From contig JBAJFG010000454.1 of the NCBI GenBank assembly GCA_037903475.1, positions 558,001 to 622,000 on the forward strand: DNA of 64,000 bases, read 5' to 3'. The notes below the pieces were generated by a model. That model made no database searches. It had not been told where the DNA came from and saw only the letters and a list, made by a program, of their open reading frames with translations. The position numbers were made by a program, and so were the translations under genes. Positions within the stretch are counted from its first letter, which is position 1. Every line of letters begins with the position of its first letter. The DNA comes from Ancylostoma caninum. Taxonomy: Eukaryota > Nematoda > Chromadorea > Rhabditida > Ancylostomatidae. Shown in pieces: positions 1 through 10,500 of this stretch.

Positions 1-410
1 ACGTGTCAAACACCTGTTTTCTGCAACCGATTGGATTCTTCGCTTTCAGAAATTTCTCACGTATTCATGGTGAATCAAGCATGCTACATGCTGCATGACT
101 TTTACACCAACGTATTCACTATGCGACGTGTCAGTTCTCCATTTGCGTGCATGAATTACTTAGAAATTCAAAGGAAAGCAAATAATTGGAGATTTGAGAA
201 CAAAAATAAGGAGATATCTGTCTTCACAATACCTTCCAATATAGCCATGGAGAACATGAAACTTTTACCCAGATCAGTTTACCACAGCACATATCAATCA
301 TCACAAGAAGTATTAAGCCAGTGCAGAAACGAAAAAAAATTACCAATCACGCCATCTCATAGGACATTTTCTGCCACTAAAGTGATGGTTTAGGCAAAAT
401 GTGAACTCAC
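1..410. other. eIF4A intron at the window edge
   Basis: This stretch lies downstream of the last visible eIF4A exon (minus strand) and starts with that exon's donor GTGAGT, read leftward from 410. No exon continuing into the nucleotide-binding (GTGKT) motif was found, so the rest of the gene is beyond the left edge. Open frames here show no recognisable protein. Confidence 0.5.
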
Positions 411-2829
411 ATGTACAGCATGGAACAATAGCACGTTGCTGAATTGCGGACGGCTTCTCAAAACCAAATGCGTACACTCCTCGAAGGAGATTTTCTTTAA
501 GATTCATCTCATCGAACGACGGCACCACTTGGTCATAGTTGCCCTGAAATCAAATGTGTTTAACGAACACAGAATCAATCGCTCTGGTGTTTTACATAAT
601 TGAAGTGCGAAATGCTCATTGTGAAGTCGATTAAAGATTGAAGTTAATGGTGCTTCAGAGCTGTTACAGCTTCGTAAAACTAACTTATGGATATTTGCTT
701 ACTGTTATTTTTTGTAAGATTTTTGACCATGTTACAGTCAAAGGTGTCAAGTGATAGATGTAGGTTTTTTTTTGGCAACAACTTAAACTACAGTTTAACC
801 GTGAACTGACGTTTTCATAAGATTGGTAATGAACAATGACTTTAATCCTCTACACAGAAGTAGCACTCCTCTTTCACGCGCTGCGGCGGCATGCCTTTGC
901 TCCCTCAAACCTTACTCATGCTATGTTGGTAACCGATCCGATCGGAGAACAAAAAGTGGGTATCGATTCTCATCGGACTTTGACACAATGAAGACCGACA
1001 GCGACGACTGTTTTTACATGATCGGAACAATTTGTCGACAAATCGGCGTCGGTGTCACACGTCGCATCGTGTTGTATTGCAGCCACTAAAGGCTGCGAGA
1101 CGTCACGTAGGAGCGACGGCATCAGCTGTTTTCTGGACTTACAGAATACTGTCATAGGCAACTAATGCCTGTTATGCCCACCGGCATTCAGCTTTGGTTG
1201 GTGATTTTCGGCTTTTAGAGCGAGAAAGCATTTTCTGTCCAGTGGTTTCAAGCAAACTAGCAAACTCCTTTCGTACTATTTCGATCCTCATTTTAATCCA
1301 AATTATGACTTCCAAAGTTTTCATAACATTGCAGTGCGAAATTACTAGAAAATTCTTCGAGAAAACTGTGCAACTACAAGCGAAGATTACGACAAATGTT
1401 ATAGAAGCAGCCACCTGCAAATCTAGGCGAAAATATCCACCAAAACTCTTGTTTTAAAAAAAAAACATAGCCACGAATAAATGACTCAATTCCGCTATGA
1501 AAACAGCGACCTAGTAGGACCCTAAGCAACTTCTAATCGGATTCTGATGTCAACCCTGCATCAATTGTTGGTGCATTGTTTCCTTTTTTGCACAACCATT
1601 GTTCAAAGTTTGCCTTGGAAGCATCAGAAATCATTGACAACGAATACATCATAGATGAAAACTTCTTCTTCGGCAAATACTGTAAGGAAGTCAAAAAACA
1701 GCAAGACAGATTTATCACCTTCCCAAAGTCCTCCGAACCAGAAATGCATCAGTAATTATCAAAGCTTAAAAAACCTATATTAGACCAATAACAGAGTGTG
1801 AGACCACCACTTTTAATCCTGACAAGAAATGTTTGATTGATATAATTGGGAATGTTCAAAACAATTCCACAAGAAAATAGGGCTTCTAAAACTTGTTAGA
1901 TCGAAAAATGCCACCTCCTAACAATCTGAACAAATTGTGCCATTACATAAAACAAAAACGAAATGATCTACTCATGATGTGTAGAATCCCACAGTCTGTG
2001 AACTAAAAACCTGATTTTCTCGTTATCCGTAGCTCCGTCACACGAGGTGGAAGCACAAAGCAGCATACCTACGGCAAAAACAGCAACAATACGGAAGTTT
2101 TGCACTCATACGATGCTTCTTGAATGTTTGAACCAGCTGTTGCGGTTTTTTTTTTCATGTGTTTTGGGACGATACCCTCCTTTCATTCAATAATAAATCT
2201 GTTCAAAGAACTCGCAATACTTGACATGGCGAAGAGTTTTCGCCGATGGCGATCCATGTTCAGGAGAATAACTATGACAATACCAGATCATAAAACTTCA
2301 AGCTGGAATGAGAACCCAGTTGAACTTGAAATCTCTACCTCAGAACGAGTAATTTAGTCCATTACACGGCTGATTATATCGAATTAATTAATTGAACGCA
2401 GCATTTCTCAGATCAATGCAGGGTAGTGGGTACGTGCAGTGTCTGGTAGAGAAAGAGAAGCAAAAAACCCTGTCTCCGCTAAAAGTTGATCAAAGTACGG
2501 ATAATTACAGCACGATCAGTTACCAAGCTGTCATTCGAGCGACAACAGGTCCTGCGCAGTGCTACCTATCTATTCAATGAAAAAAAAGAAAATGAAGCAT
2601 AAAAGTGCATAATAAGAGGGACTATTGTGCGCATTGTGTCTAGTTCAACACATAATGCATGCACTCATGCAATGATGATTGAAGCAAGATAGTTCTCAAA
2701 ACGTTCTTCACTAGCACAACAAAGAAAACGACGCAGTTAAACGAATCTGAGAAGCTTCTTACCTCGATTAGGCCGTCAGCGTCGACGGACACCGAGCCAG
2801 CGGACGCACCGTTGTTTACATGCTTGTCC
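411..2829 (-). CDS. eIF4A DEAD-box RNA helicase, partial (2 exons seen)
   Basis: Two exons of the translation initiation helicase eIF4A, which unwinds mRNA 5' ends as part of eIF4F in the cytoplasm. Exon at 2763-2829 encodes an acidic linker ending ADGLIE. Exon at 411-543 encodes [15 protein letters not shown] followed by the Q motif region, including [14 protein letters not shown], which binds adenine in this family. The first ends in phase 0 and the second begins in phase 0, so they join cleanly; donors are GTAAGA and GTGAGT and the acceptor of the second is ATTTCAG. The second exon ends in phase 1 after PCCT, just before the expected DVIAQAQSGTGKT motif, which lies outside the window. The first coding exon with the start Met must end in phase 2 above 2829 and was not identified. 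The 2.2-kb intron is long for such a housekeeping gene. Another DEAD-box family is unlikely because the FDEMNL and [12 protein letters not shown] strings are typical of eIF4A. Confidence 0.85.
1533..2080 (-). other. possible small secreted-protein exons inside the eIF4A intron
   Basis: Two minus-strand pieces look protein-like but do not form a proven gene. One (about 2015-2080) encodes a hydrophobic stretch resembling a signal peptide core ([17 protein letters not shown]). The other (1533-1679), after an acceptor CTTACAG, encodes 48 residues ending AGLTSESD and a stop. The likely donor of the first gives a phase that does not fit the second, and the only in-frame Met is internal. The family is not recognised. 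It could be a broken gene, exons of a nested gene with a missing middle exon, or chance. Confidence 0.2.
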
Positions 2830-4813
2830 CTGAACTAAGACCGTATTAGTGGAAAGAGACCAGCAAAGAACACCCACCTCATACAAAGGAATTCTAACGA
2901 TATTGTTGTATGTGCAAATATGCACGAGAAAGCATAACAAACCTCGCATTCAACATTCAGCGCACAAGATTTTGAAATTTCTTCGATGACGTCACAGAAG
3001 GTTAGAATTCGACCGAATACCAACCTCGTTCTCTTCAACTAATACGTATAATCATATGAGCGCTATCAGGGTCTTCAAACAAAAACACCATGCGATTACA
3101 AGTGAACGTGTCAGAAACAAAGTGCACTGATAGGGCTATAATGTGAGCGGTTTATACCAAAACCATTTCGTGATCAGCTATAGAATAATACTGAAGTATG
3201 GTTTTTCTAGCTGTTTTTGCCCAGATTGTTGCAATTCTTTATTCTCAACTTAGGCTAACGTTTCGGCAAATTTGCGGTCTACATTTATACCATCTCTGCT
3301 GCAGTGAAGGCTCTGATGAAGGCGACATCGCCAAATTCAACCATTCGAAGGAAAAGCAAAGCTTAGAATTCCTTCGAAATTCGACTATTCGATGAAGGTG
3401 GAAAGGAATGAGACCGCAACGAGCATTGAGGGCACATTATGTAAACCATCCTGCACGCTACACACTGATCCACCTAATTACAAGTACAGTTCCCTGTTCT
3501 ACCGGAAAATAATTCCAATCCGCCACTTCAGATAGATCCATATTAATTGCTCGAATAGCGGTTTTTCTCAATCCAAAAACGAATAGTTCAAATGAACCAT
3601 ATTTCTAGAACTTCCAATGAATGAATTGACAAAATCCTCTTCATTTCAGCACAGAGCAATAGAAGTACATGTACGAGTTTTTGCACCGGACCATATCCAA
3701 TTCGAATCACTCATATGTATAACGAGCAAAAGTGTTTAGATTTACAGGGGAAAAAGAACAGGAAGAGAATGAAACAAACTTTGAAACAAGTACAAGATTT
3801 ATGAAGAAGCACCCACACTTAGCACTGTTTTTATAATATCGATTCCAAAAATTGGCGTGATTCCATGCAACGACTTAGATTGCAGGCAGCAATTAAGCTG
3901 ACGCGCTATCTTATTCTTTACCTTGTTAGGAAATAAGCAGACCTGTTGCTCGACGGTATATGCAAAATGTGTGCACCTCAAAAACCAGATATCGATTTCG
4001 CAACAGCACAGTATTTTGGTAACATGACTGCAATGATGTACAAACAATTAGCGCGTCTTTGCGCAATGCGAAATAATTCGGGAGGAGAGAATTCCTGCCA
4101 GATAGGCGATGTTTCTGGTTCGCCGACATAATTGCACAAGTTGAGTTGTCACTGGATCAGTTTTCTTAGGAAATTTTCGCCTCGCCTTCGCTAAAAGAGT
4201 TTCCTCGGTGCAATGGTCACGAATACCGTACCAGTTTTGTTCCATAGTCTTGTTTTTATAAGGGTATGGTAAGATTACAGCAAGAAACAAAGAAGAAATG
4301 TCAGTTTCGGTATGGGATTGGCAGTGGAATGCGGAACAACGCTGGCTAGGCACAATTTCTCTTTCCCTGCACTAAAATCCCATAAAATTTTTTCGGTCGA
4401 TCCATACCAAGACCATAACCTTAAAAGACGAGGCTATATGTAATATAAAAATAGTACGAATGCGTGACCAGAGCATCATATGACCCCCTTAAACGGAGTC
4501 TAGGCAAAAATTCCTCAAGAAAACCGATCTGATGGCCGATTAAAATACATTTTTAATTTTGTGTTTTGCCGTCGCGACTGCCGCTCGAACAATTTGCGTT
4601 TCCATTACGGGCGCATCGAAATGTCGCGGAAAAAAATCGTGAAATTCTGGGAAGGCGCGTCGATTTTTTCCGGCAAGCATGAATAACGCCATATATACAC
4701 AATCATACTAACGCATAATCGCGTTTTTATAAGCCATAATGTTTTTTTTACGCAGAAATAATAGCGAGTGAACATATGCCAACTGACCACCAAAGCGAGG
4801 AACCAACAAGATG
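2830..4813. other. no gene recognised
   Basis: Upstream of the visible eIF4A exons. Several open frames of 60-100 codons occur on both strands, overlap each other and match nothing recognisable. The eIF4A first exon and promoter may lie here but could not be placed. Confidence 0.4.
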
Positions 4814-5030
4814 AAAAGTTCAGACCGGTTAGCAAATGGTCTTACCGTAATCTCCAAGCGCAGTGGTTCCCTACCACCCTCAATAAATTAAAAATCAGCG
4901 CTGATAGCTGGTTCGACGTTCAATAGGCCCTGCCAACCTAGTTGATTGCCTTCAATGCAGTTACATGTGCACCACATTTTATCCTACACCCAGAGCTTAC
5001 GGTAAGACCGTTAGCTAACCGGTCTGAATG
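4814..5030. mobile_element. MITE, family shared with 42025-42245
   Basis: Ends are inverted repeats: AAAAGTTCAGACCGGTTAGC at the left and the complement of GCTAACCGGTCTGAA at the right. Each is followed inward by TGGTCTTACCGTAA or its complement. No coding capacity. A second copy with the same ends and a related interior lies just upstream of the mitochondrial uL18m gene. Confidence 0.75.
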
Positions 5031-5200
5031 TATGAGAAGCCAAGCAGCTGACCAAAAATTATGCTGTATTGTTTCTAACGTGTGCGGCGAAAAACCTAGG
5101 AAAACGTGCAGTTCGAAGGCAAACAAGCTGCCACTGTTGTATTTACAATGTATTTAAATCTTAGAGTTATACCGCGCTTTCATATTTTATTACTTGTTCA

Positions 5201-5517
5201 GTTTCCGTTACAAGATGAATTCTTCACAACGTCCGCGGACAGTCTGGCCGTAACTTAGACGTGAAATTAAATGCATTTTCGGGCTGCGAGTGCACCACAG
5301 GCTAGCATTTCTCGCTTAAAGAACATTTATCGCCAAACTCAGCCATATTAGTATTCCTCCGCGCGAGAAAAGATCGAAACTGAATTCATAAGTGTTTTGG
5401 CGTCGAATATGGAGTATGCACTGTGCCCGCACTTAATTAACACATCTAATTTCACGCCTAAATTACGGTCAAACTGCCCGGGGCGTTGTGAAGAGTTCAT
5501 CTTGTCGAGACGAAAAC
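5201..5517. mobile_element. MITE with long terminal inverted repeats
   Basis: The left end (CAAGATGAATTCTTCACAAC, then GTCCGCGGACAGT, then CCGTAA) is mirrored at the right end by CGTTGTGAAGAGTTCATCTTG and its inward continuation. The arms are at least 50 bp with scattered mismatches. The interior is non-coding. Confidence 0.7.
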
Positions 5518-6540
5518 ACATTTTCTATTTACGTCTCCGTTTCGCACATGAACTTTATACGACGTAATCAAATTCACACAAAAATTAAGTACAAAATAGG
5601 CCTTGTATTACTATGTAAGTCGATCGAAAACAAACATGTATGTCCTATTTATCCTATGGTGGTTAATAACAATCCAGAATATGCGAGAAATTCCCCACAA
5701 ATTGCTATAATTAGTATCTTCTATCGGCGCCCGGTGAAAAAAACGCATGGCGAAATTTCGCAATATGCGTTTCGCAATCGATCGATTACCCCGCCACGGG
5801 TCCTCAAACGATTTGTGATCTACAGTACGGGGATCTATAGCGGTATGGTTCGGACATGGGCAGACAGCTGTGGTTCTTCCCGGAACTGCCTCATGCTGCG
5901 ATGATCAATACAGCGTTGTTGTCGATTTTACGTGTAGAGATTGGCCACAACACCGATTGCATTGCATATTATGGAGTGCGGAATCTTATTGAGGGAATAA
6001 GTGATCATTGCTCGTCCAGACGAACTATAAATCGTCCAGAAAAAGGATCCAAACCCGAGTGCGTATTTTTCAAGGGGAATGCCCGATAGGTTTACAACCC
6101 ACCTTGTTTTCGCATCAGTCATGTCACGTAGAATCCACGACGAATAATTTCGTTGTTTAGCGCGAAACGAATAGCCTCAACTGCTCGACACGAGCGGCGG
6201 ACGCGTGAGGGGGAAAAGTGAAAATGTGTGTCTGTGTGCGTGTGCGTGCCTGAACGGGGCGCACTCCTCGCCCCACCAATGAGTCACGCCTACATTTCAA
6301 GTGCACCGACGGGTCCCGCATGGAACGGCGGCGTGCGACAGCGATCCGGTCGACTCATTAAAGTTTGTTTTTATGCCGTTCCTGAGTTCAGGCGTACTAT
6401 CCCACCGCACTCTGTTCAAGTGCGCCAGTTCGTTGTGTTTCCGCATCGAATGCCAAAAGTTTAATCACAGAAACTTAAAGGCGGAGTACCACCTCATATT
6501 CGTACTTGAATTTAACACACTCCAAACCTTCTCGATAAGT
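5518..6540. other. no gene recognised; short GT-rich microsatellite
   Basis: Open frames of 60-138 codons are present but unlike any recognised protein and without convincing splice sites. A short impure GT run lies at about 6224-6250. Confidence 0.4.
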
Positions 6541-6544
6541 TGAT

Positions 6545-6850
6545 CCCGGCATTGTACTTGAAATGCCCCAAAATGGCTCGTAAACCCGTTTTTCGAGACA
6601 AGGGCCTGTAACAGTTTGTTGGAGCAAATCTACGTGCAAAGACATGTATCACCGTTGATCTTATCCATCGGACAGGCCAAGACGTGTTCACCCGACGTTG
6701 CTGCCGTGGTGGACAGCCAGCACGGTTTAGAGGGATATCCCGCCCCGCCCTGCTCCAAGGAGCGGGTACTTCGACCCTATCAAAAGCAGGGTTTTCGCAA
6801 CTTTTGCTGTACACTATTGGAATCAGCGTGGCGAGGAGGTCAAGAACCTG
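6545..6850. repeat. dispersed repeat, copy 1 (copy 2 at 31030-31315)
   Basis: Shares an extended alignable stretch with 31030-31315, including GTACTTGRAATG, CAGTTTGYTGGAGCA, ATCGGACAGG and CAAGACKTGTT, in the same order and orientation. Neither copy keeps an intact open frame, so it is most likely a decayed transposon. Confidence 0.6.
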
Positions 6851-6939
6851 CTGATATCATCGATATGAAAAACGAGGTGGGTCCTTCCTTTTGAAGACAG
6901 TCTGGGGGACATAAGATCCGACCGTACCCAGGTTCCTGC

Positions 6940-8460
6940 ATGTCAAAGTCCCTTGAAGGCAACACTTACGAAAATCTTTGGGGAAAATTTCCCGTATTCC
7001 ATAGTTTCAAGGGCAGCAATCACGCAAATTTTTACTTCTGAATTGATTCACCGATGATTTATTTAAATGACTGCTAAAGAATCACAATAGTATTATAAGT
7101 GTATAGAACACCAGGAATTGCCACATGAGTATCTGAGAAGATATTGACGCGGACGCTGACATTAGTGAGGACATACAGTGGAGTCGTTTTGACAGCGCAC
7201 TGTCCGCGACAGCGACCTGATGTTACGTGGTGGGACCCACCAACGTCAAGAGGTGCGCAGAGAAACGCATGGAGGATAGCACCCCATGTTCGTGGATTTC
7301 TCGCTTGCTTCATTCTACTTCATAAGTAGTTTTCAGTTATAGGTCCCTCAAGGGCAGCACTCGCTGAAATCTTTGTGTTCGAGATTTTGCAGGATTTTGG
7401 GCTTTCTAAAGGCATGGAACTTATATCCTACACTAAAACAGCGCGAAACATACGAGAAATTCACGAAATCTCGGTGCTGTTCCCCGTGCGACTAAGCGTG
7501 CCCCGTTTGACACTCATGGTTCCGTCACGCGAAGGTAGCGCGCAGAGTTGGCTGCCGCACGTGCGGTGCTTACCTGCGTTTTAGAAGTTGCGGACGCCGC
7601 AAAACCTGGACGCGACGCAGCTACCGCCGCGCTCATTGCCAATTCCTTGTTCAAGAGCGCTGCCTGCGGCGATATGATGCCGTGCGATGGCACCGTTCTA
7701 AACGCAAATGTGTGCGGTCAAAATCGTCACGACGATGGGTCAATATCCATCGAATCACTCAAACGCAGGCAAGCACCGCACATGCGGCAGCCAACTCTGC
7801 GCGCTGCCGAAGGGCCCCCACGCTTGTACCGAGCGACCGCCGCTTGCGTGCGCTGGCGCATGCAATACTGCTGTGTTCGCGACTTTGATTTGGATTTCCT
7901 CGCAGGTAAGTCACGATTTTTTGTGTTCATTGAACTTCTGCGATTTTCTAAGAGTGTGTTCCTCTATTAAAGGCAGCACTCACGGAAATTTTCACTTCTG
8001 AAATGAGTCGCTTACCATGTAGTCGGCCGCTGGACAATCGCAACAGTAAGTCGAACACCTTGAATGGCCGTCTACCTGCGAAGATACAGCCGTGGACACA
8101 TCAGCCGCTCTGGACATTAGGGTTCCGTCGCGCCAACAAACGCCGTCGACAGGATGTGCGCGTGTGGTTCAGCGGGGGCGTGTTTACGAAATTCGTACCA
8201 TTTGCAGGGTTCCGTGGCGGGACCCATCGCGGAACACTCGTCCGCGCTGTGGACACACATGAAATAGCGCCATCATTTCCTTTTTCGCGTGTTTCACGCT
8301 ACTTCATCGTTGTCAATGAGTTCATCGCCTCTAAAAACCCCGATATACCGCGAAATCTTCAACTCAAAGATTTCCGTGAGTGCTGTCTTTAACGGTTTAA
8401 CTCGGAGATGAGGATTACGGCGGGTGCTGCCTTTAAGGAAAAGGCTTTGATCATAGCGAA
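6940..8460. repeat. region of dispersed repeat fragments
   Basis: The phrase AAGGCAGCACTCACGGAAAT, or variants of it, recurs near 6955, 7350 and 7975, and in reverse orientation near 8375 and 8425. A segment at 7370-7500 resembles 61630-61760. The open frames here (up to 140 codons) are short, overlapping and unrecognised. This is probably nested, decayed mobile DNA. Confidence 0.5.
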
Positions 8461-8930
8461 TAAGAAAGGCTTAATCTGCGGAGATCTGAATAACTAAGGA
8501 CTAGTGGCCCCGTAAGCCACGTTATTGTGCTACTTTCCGTAGTGTGACAGTATTGACCCGTTGTGGTTTTTCGTGCGCGGCAACAGGTTGTGTGAGATTC
8601 ACACCCTCAACTCGAGCTACACTATATATGTATATCTACATATAAAATTATTCAGTCGAAAAAGAGCACATAGCGTAGCGAATGAGAGAAGAGAACTCAC
8701 AGAATCCGTGAATCAATTTGTTTTGTTGTTTCTATCTCTGTCTTTCGCGAGCAGCGAGCATACCAAGGACAGTGTGAAATACAGAACACAACTGCTTTTG
8801 TATTGTACAAACCACTCGGTCAATAACTCAGTAAGCCAATCATACAAACACACCCTCAGCATCACCACTATATGTGACTATCCCATCCTTCTAGTTCAAA
8901 CCAAACTCATTCTAAAAACTTTATACTTTC
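8461..8930. other. no gene recognised
   Basis: One plus-strand open frame (8561-9007, 148 codons) runs on into the adjacent tandem array. Its sequence is low in complexity and resembles no recognised family. It is treated as non-coding. Confidence 0.35.
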
Positions 8931-8935
8931 CCAAA

Positions 8936-10240
8936 GTGGAGGTGGTCTACGAGGTTGGCGAGAAACATTGGGTGGGTGCGCAATTTATTGTCCAGGCTTT
9001 TGTTTGAGTTTCTGGAAAGGGAGGTAATCCACGGGCTTGGAGGAATACATGAGGTGGGTGCGCAAGTTACTTTCTAGACTTTTGTCTGAGTTTCTTGGAA
9101 GGGAGGCAATCCACGGGGTTGGCGGGATACATGGGGTGAGTGCGTAAATTATTGTCTAGGCTTTTGCCTGAGTTTCTGGTAAGGGAGGTGGTCCACAGGG
9201 TTGGCGGGATACATGAGGTGGGTGCGCAATTTATTGTCCAGGCTTTTGTTTGAGTTTCTAGTAAGGGAGGTTTGTAGTAAGGGAGGTGGTCCACGGGGTT
9301 GGCGATAAACATTGGGTGGGTGCGCAAGTTACTGTCCAGGTTGATGCCTAAGCTTCTGGAAAGGGGGGGGGTAATCTACGGGGTTGCTGAGATACATGAG
9401 GTGGGTGCGCAAGTTATTTTCTAGACTTTTGCCTGAGTTTCTTGGAAGGGAGGCAATCCACGGGGTTGGCGGGATATAGGGTTATCAAAAAGTTTCCGGC
9501 CTAGTACTTCCAAAAGATCTACAGCGAGCAAATTTTGTTGTAGTAAAATACAGGTCCCTCGAACACTAATACACTTTTCATGGCTCGATTTGAATTTTTT
9601 CAAACCGTTCAAGGAGCTGCTTTCCTCATTTGACTCAGAGTATCTTTCAACAGCCGACTCTTTGACGTTTTCGACATCCAGTCCCATCGTGCGAAGATGC
9701 TGTTTCAAATTTCCAGACAGAAAATAGTTGCTGGGTGCAAGGTCCAAACTATAGGACATGTGATTCAGTAATTCGAATCCACGTTCTCGTGTGGCAGCAA
9801 GCGCAACTCTTAATCTGTGGACGGGTGCGCTGTCGAAAAGCATGTGAAACCCACTATGGTTAGCTCAGAAAAAAGGGCCATTATTAATGAATGAGTCAGC
9901 TTAAGAGCATGAAACTTGGCATGGTGGATTTGAAGATTTTAGGCTACATGATCGCACTCAAAGTTTTGAGAAAAAAGGGATGAAACAGGTTGAGGCCGGA
10001 AACTTTTTGATACCCCTATACATGGTGGGGGGGGGGTGCGTAAATTATTGTCTAGGCTTTTGCCTGAGTTTCTGGAAAGGGAGGTGGTCCACGGGGTTGG
10101 CGGGATACATGAGGTGGGTGCGCAATTTATTGTCCAGGCTTTTGTTTGAGTTTCTAGTAAGGGAGGTGGTCCACGGGGTTGATGAGACACATTAGGTGGG
10201 TGCGCAAGTTATTGTCTAGGCTTTTGCGCGAGATAGTATC
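8936..10240. repeat. 82-bp tandem repeat array, split by a mariner element
   Basis: The unit contains GTGGGTGCGCAAGTTATTGT, CTAGGCTTTTGCCTGAGTTT and CCACGGGGTTGGCGGGATAC in order. Anchor positions near 8971, 9053, 9135, 9217, 9315 and 9399 show an 82-bp period, with one longer unit carrying a partial internal duplication. Two and a half more units follow at 10021-10240, after the inserted element. G-run length varies between copies. Confidence 0.9.
9477..10018 (-). mobile_element. internally deleted mariner element
   Basis: A 542-bp insertion with inverted ends TAGGGTTATCAAAAAGTTTC and its complement at the right, flanked by TA on both sides (9475-9476 and 10019-10020). Removing it restores an uninterrupted tandem-repeat unit. 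The minus-strand frame from 9843 encodes only the C-terminal third of a mariner transposase: DSAPVH (second catalytic Asp region), YSLDLAPSNYFL (third Asp region), LKQHLR and EKCISVRG. The N-terminal DNA-binding part and first catalytic Asp are absent, against a usual mariner length of about 1.3 kb and 345 residues. It is non-autonomous. Confidence 0.92.
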
Positions 10241-10500
10241 CCCGTGAGTTCCTTGGCTCAAAGTTTCACCGCATTCTATCAGTGTTGGTATTAGAGTTCG
10301 AGTAGAGTGTCTGCAAACAAACCTAATTAAGCACTTCATTCAGTCTCAACACCTGTCTGAATAGAACTATAATCCTTAGATTTTGAGAAACTCAAACTGA
10401 ACAGTGGCAAACAGCTTGTCGAGGAGTCACAAAATGCCAAAATTGACTGATTGAAATTTTTGAAGACCACGACCTTCTTTTTGTTGACGACCAATGAACA
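10241..10500. other. spacer between two tandem arrays
   Basis: Unique sequence separating the 82-bp array from the 80/66-bp array. No gene recognised. Confidence 0.4.

Noticed and set aside
8003..8392. 129-codon plus-strand frame
   Set aside because: It lies within decayed dispersed repeats, shows no domain and has no splice or signal support.
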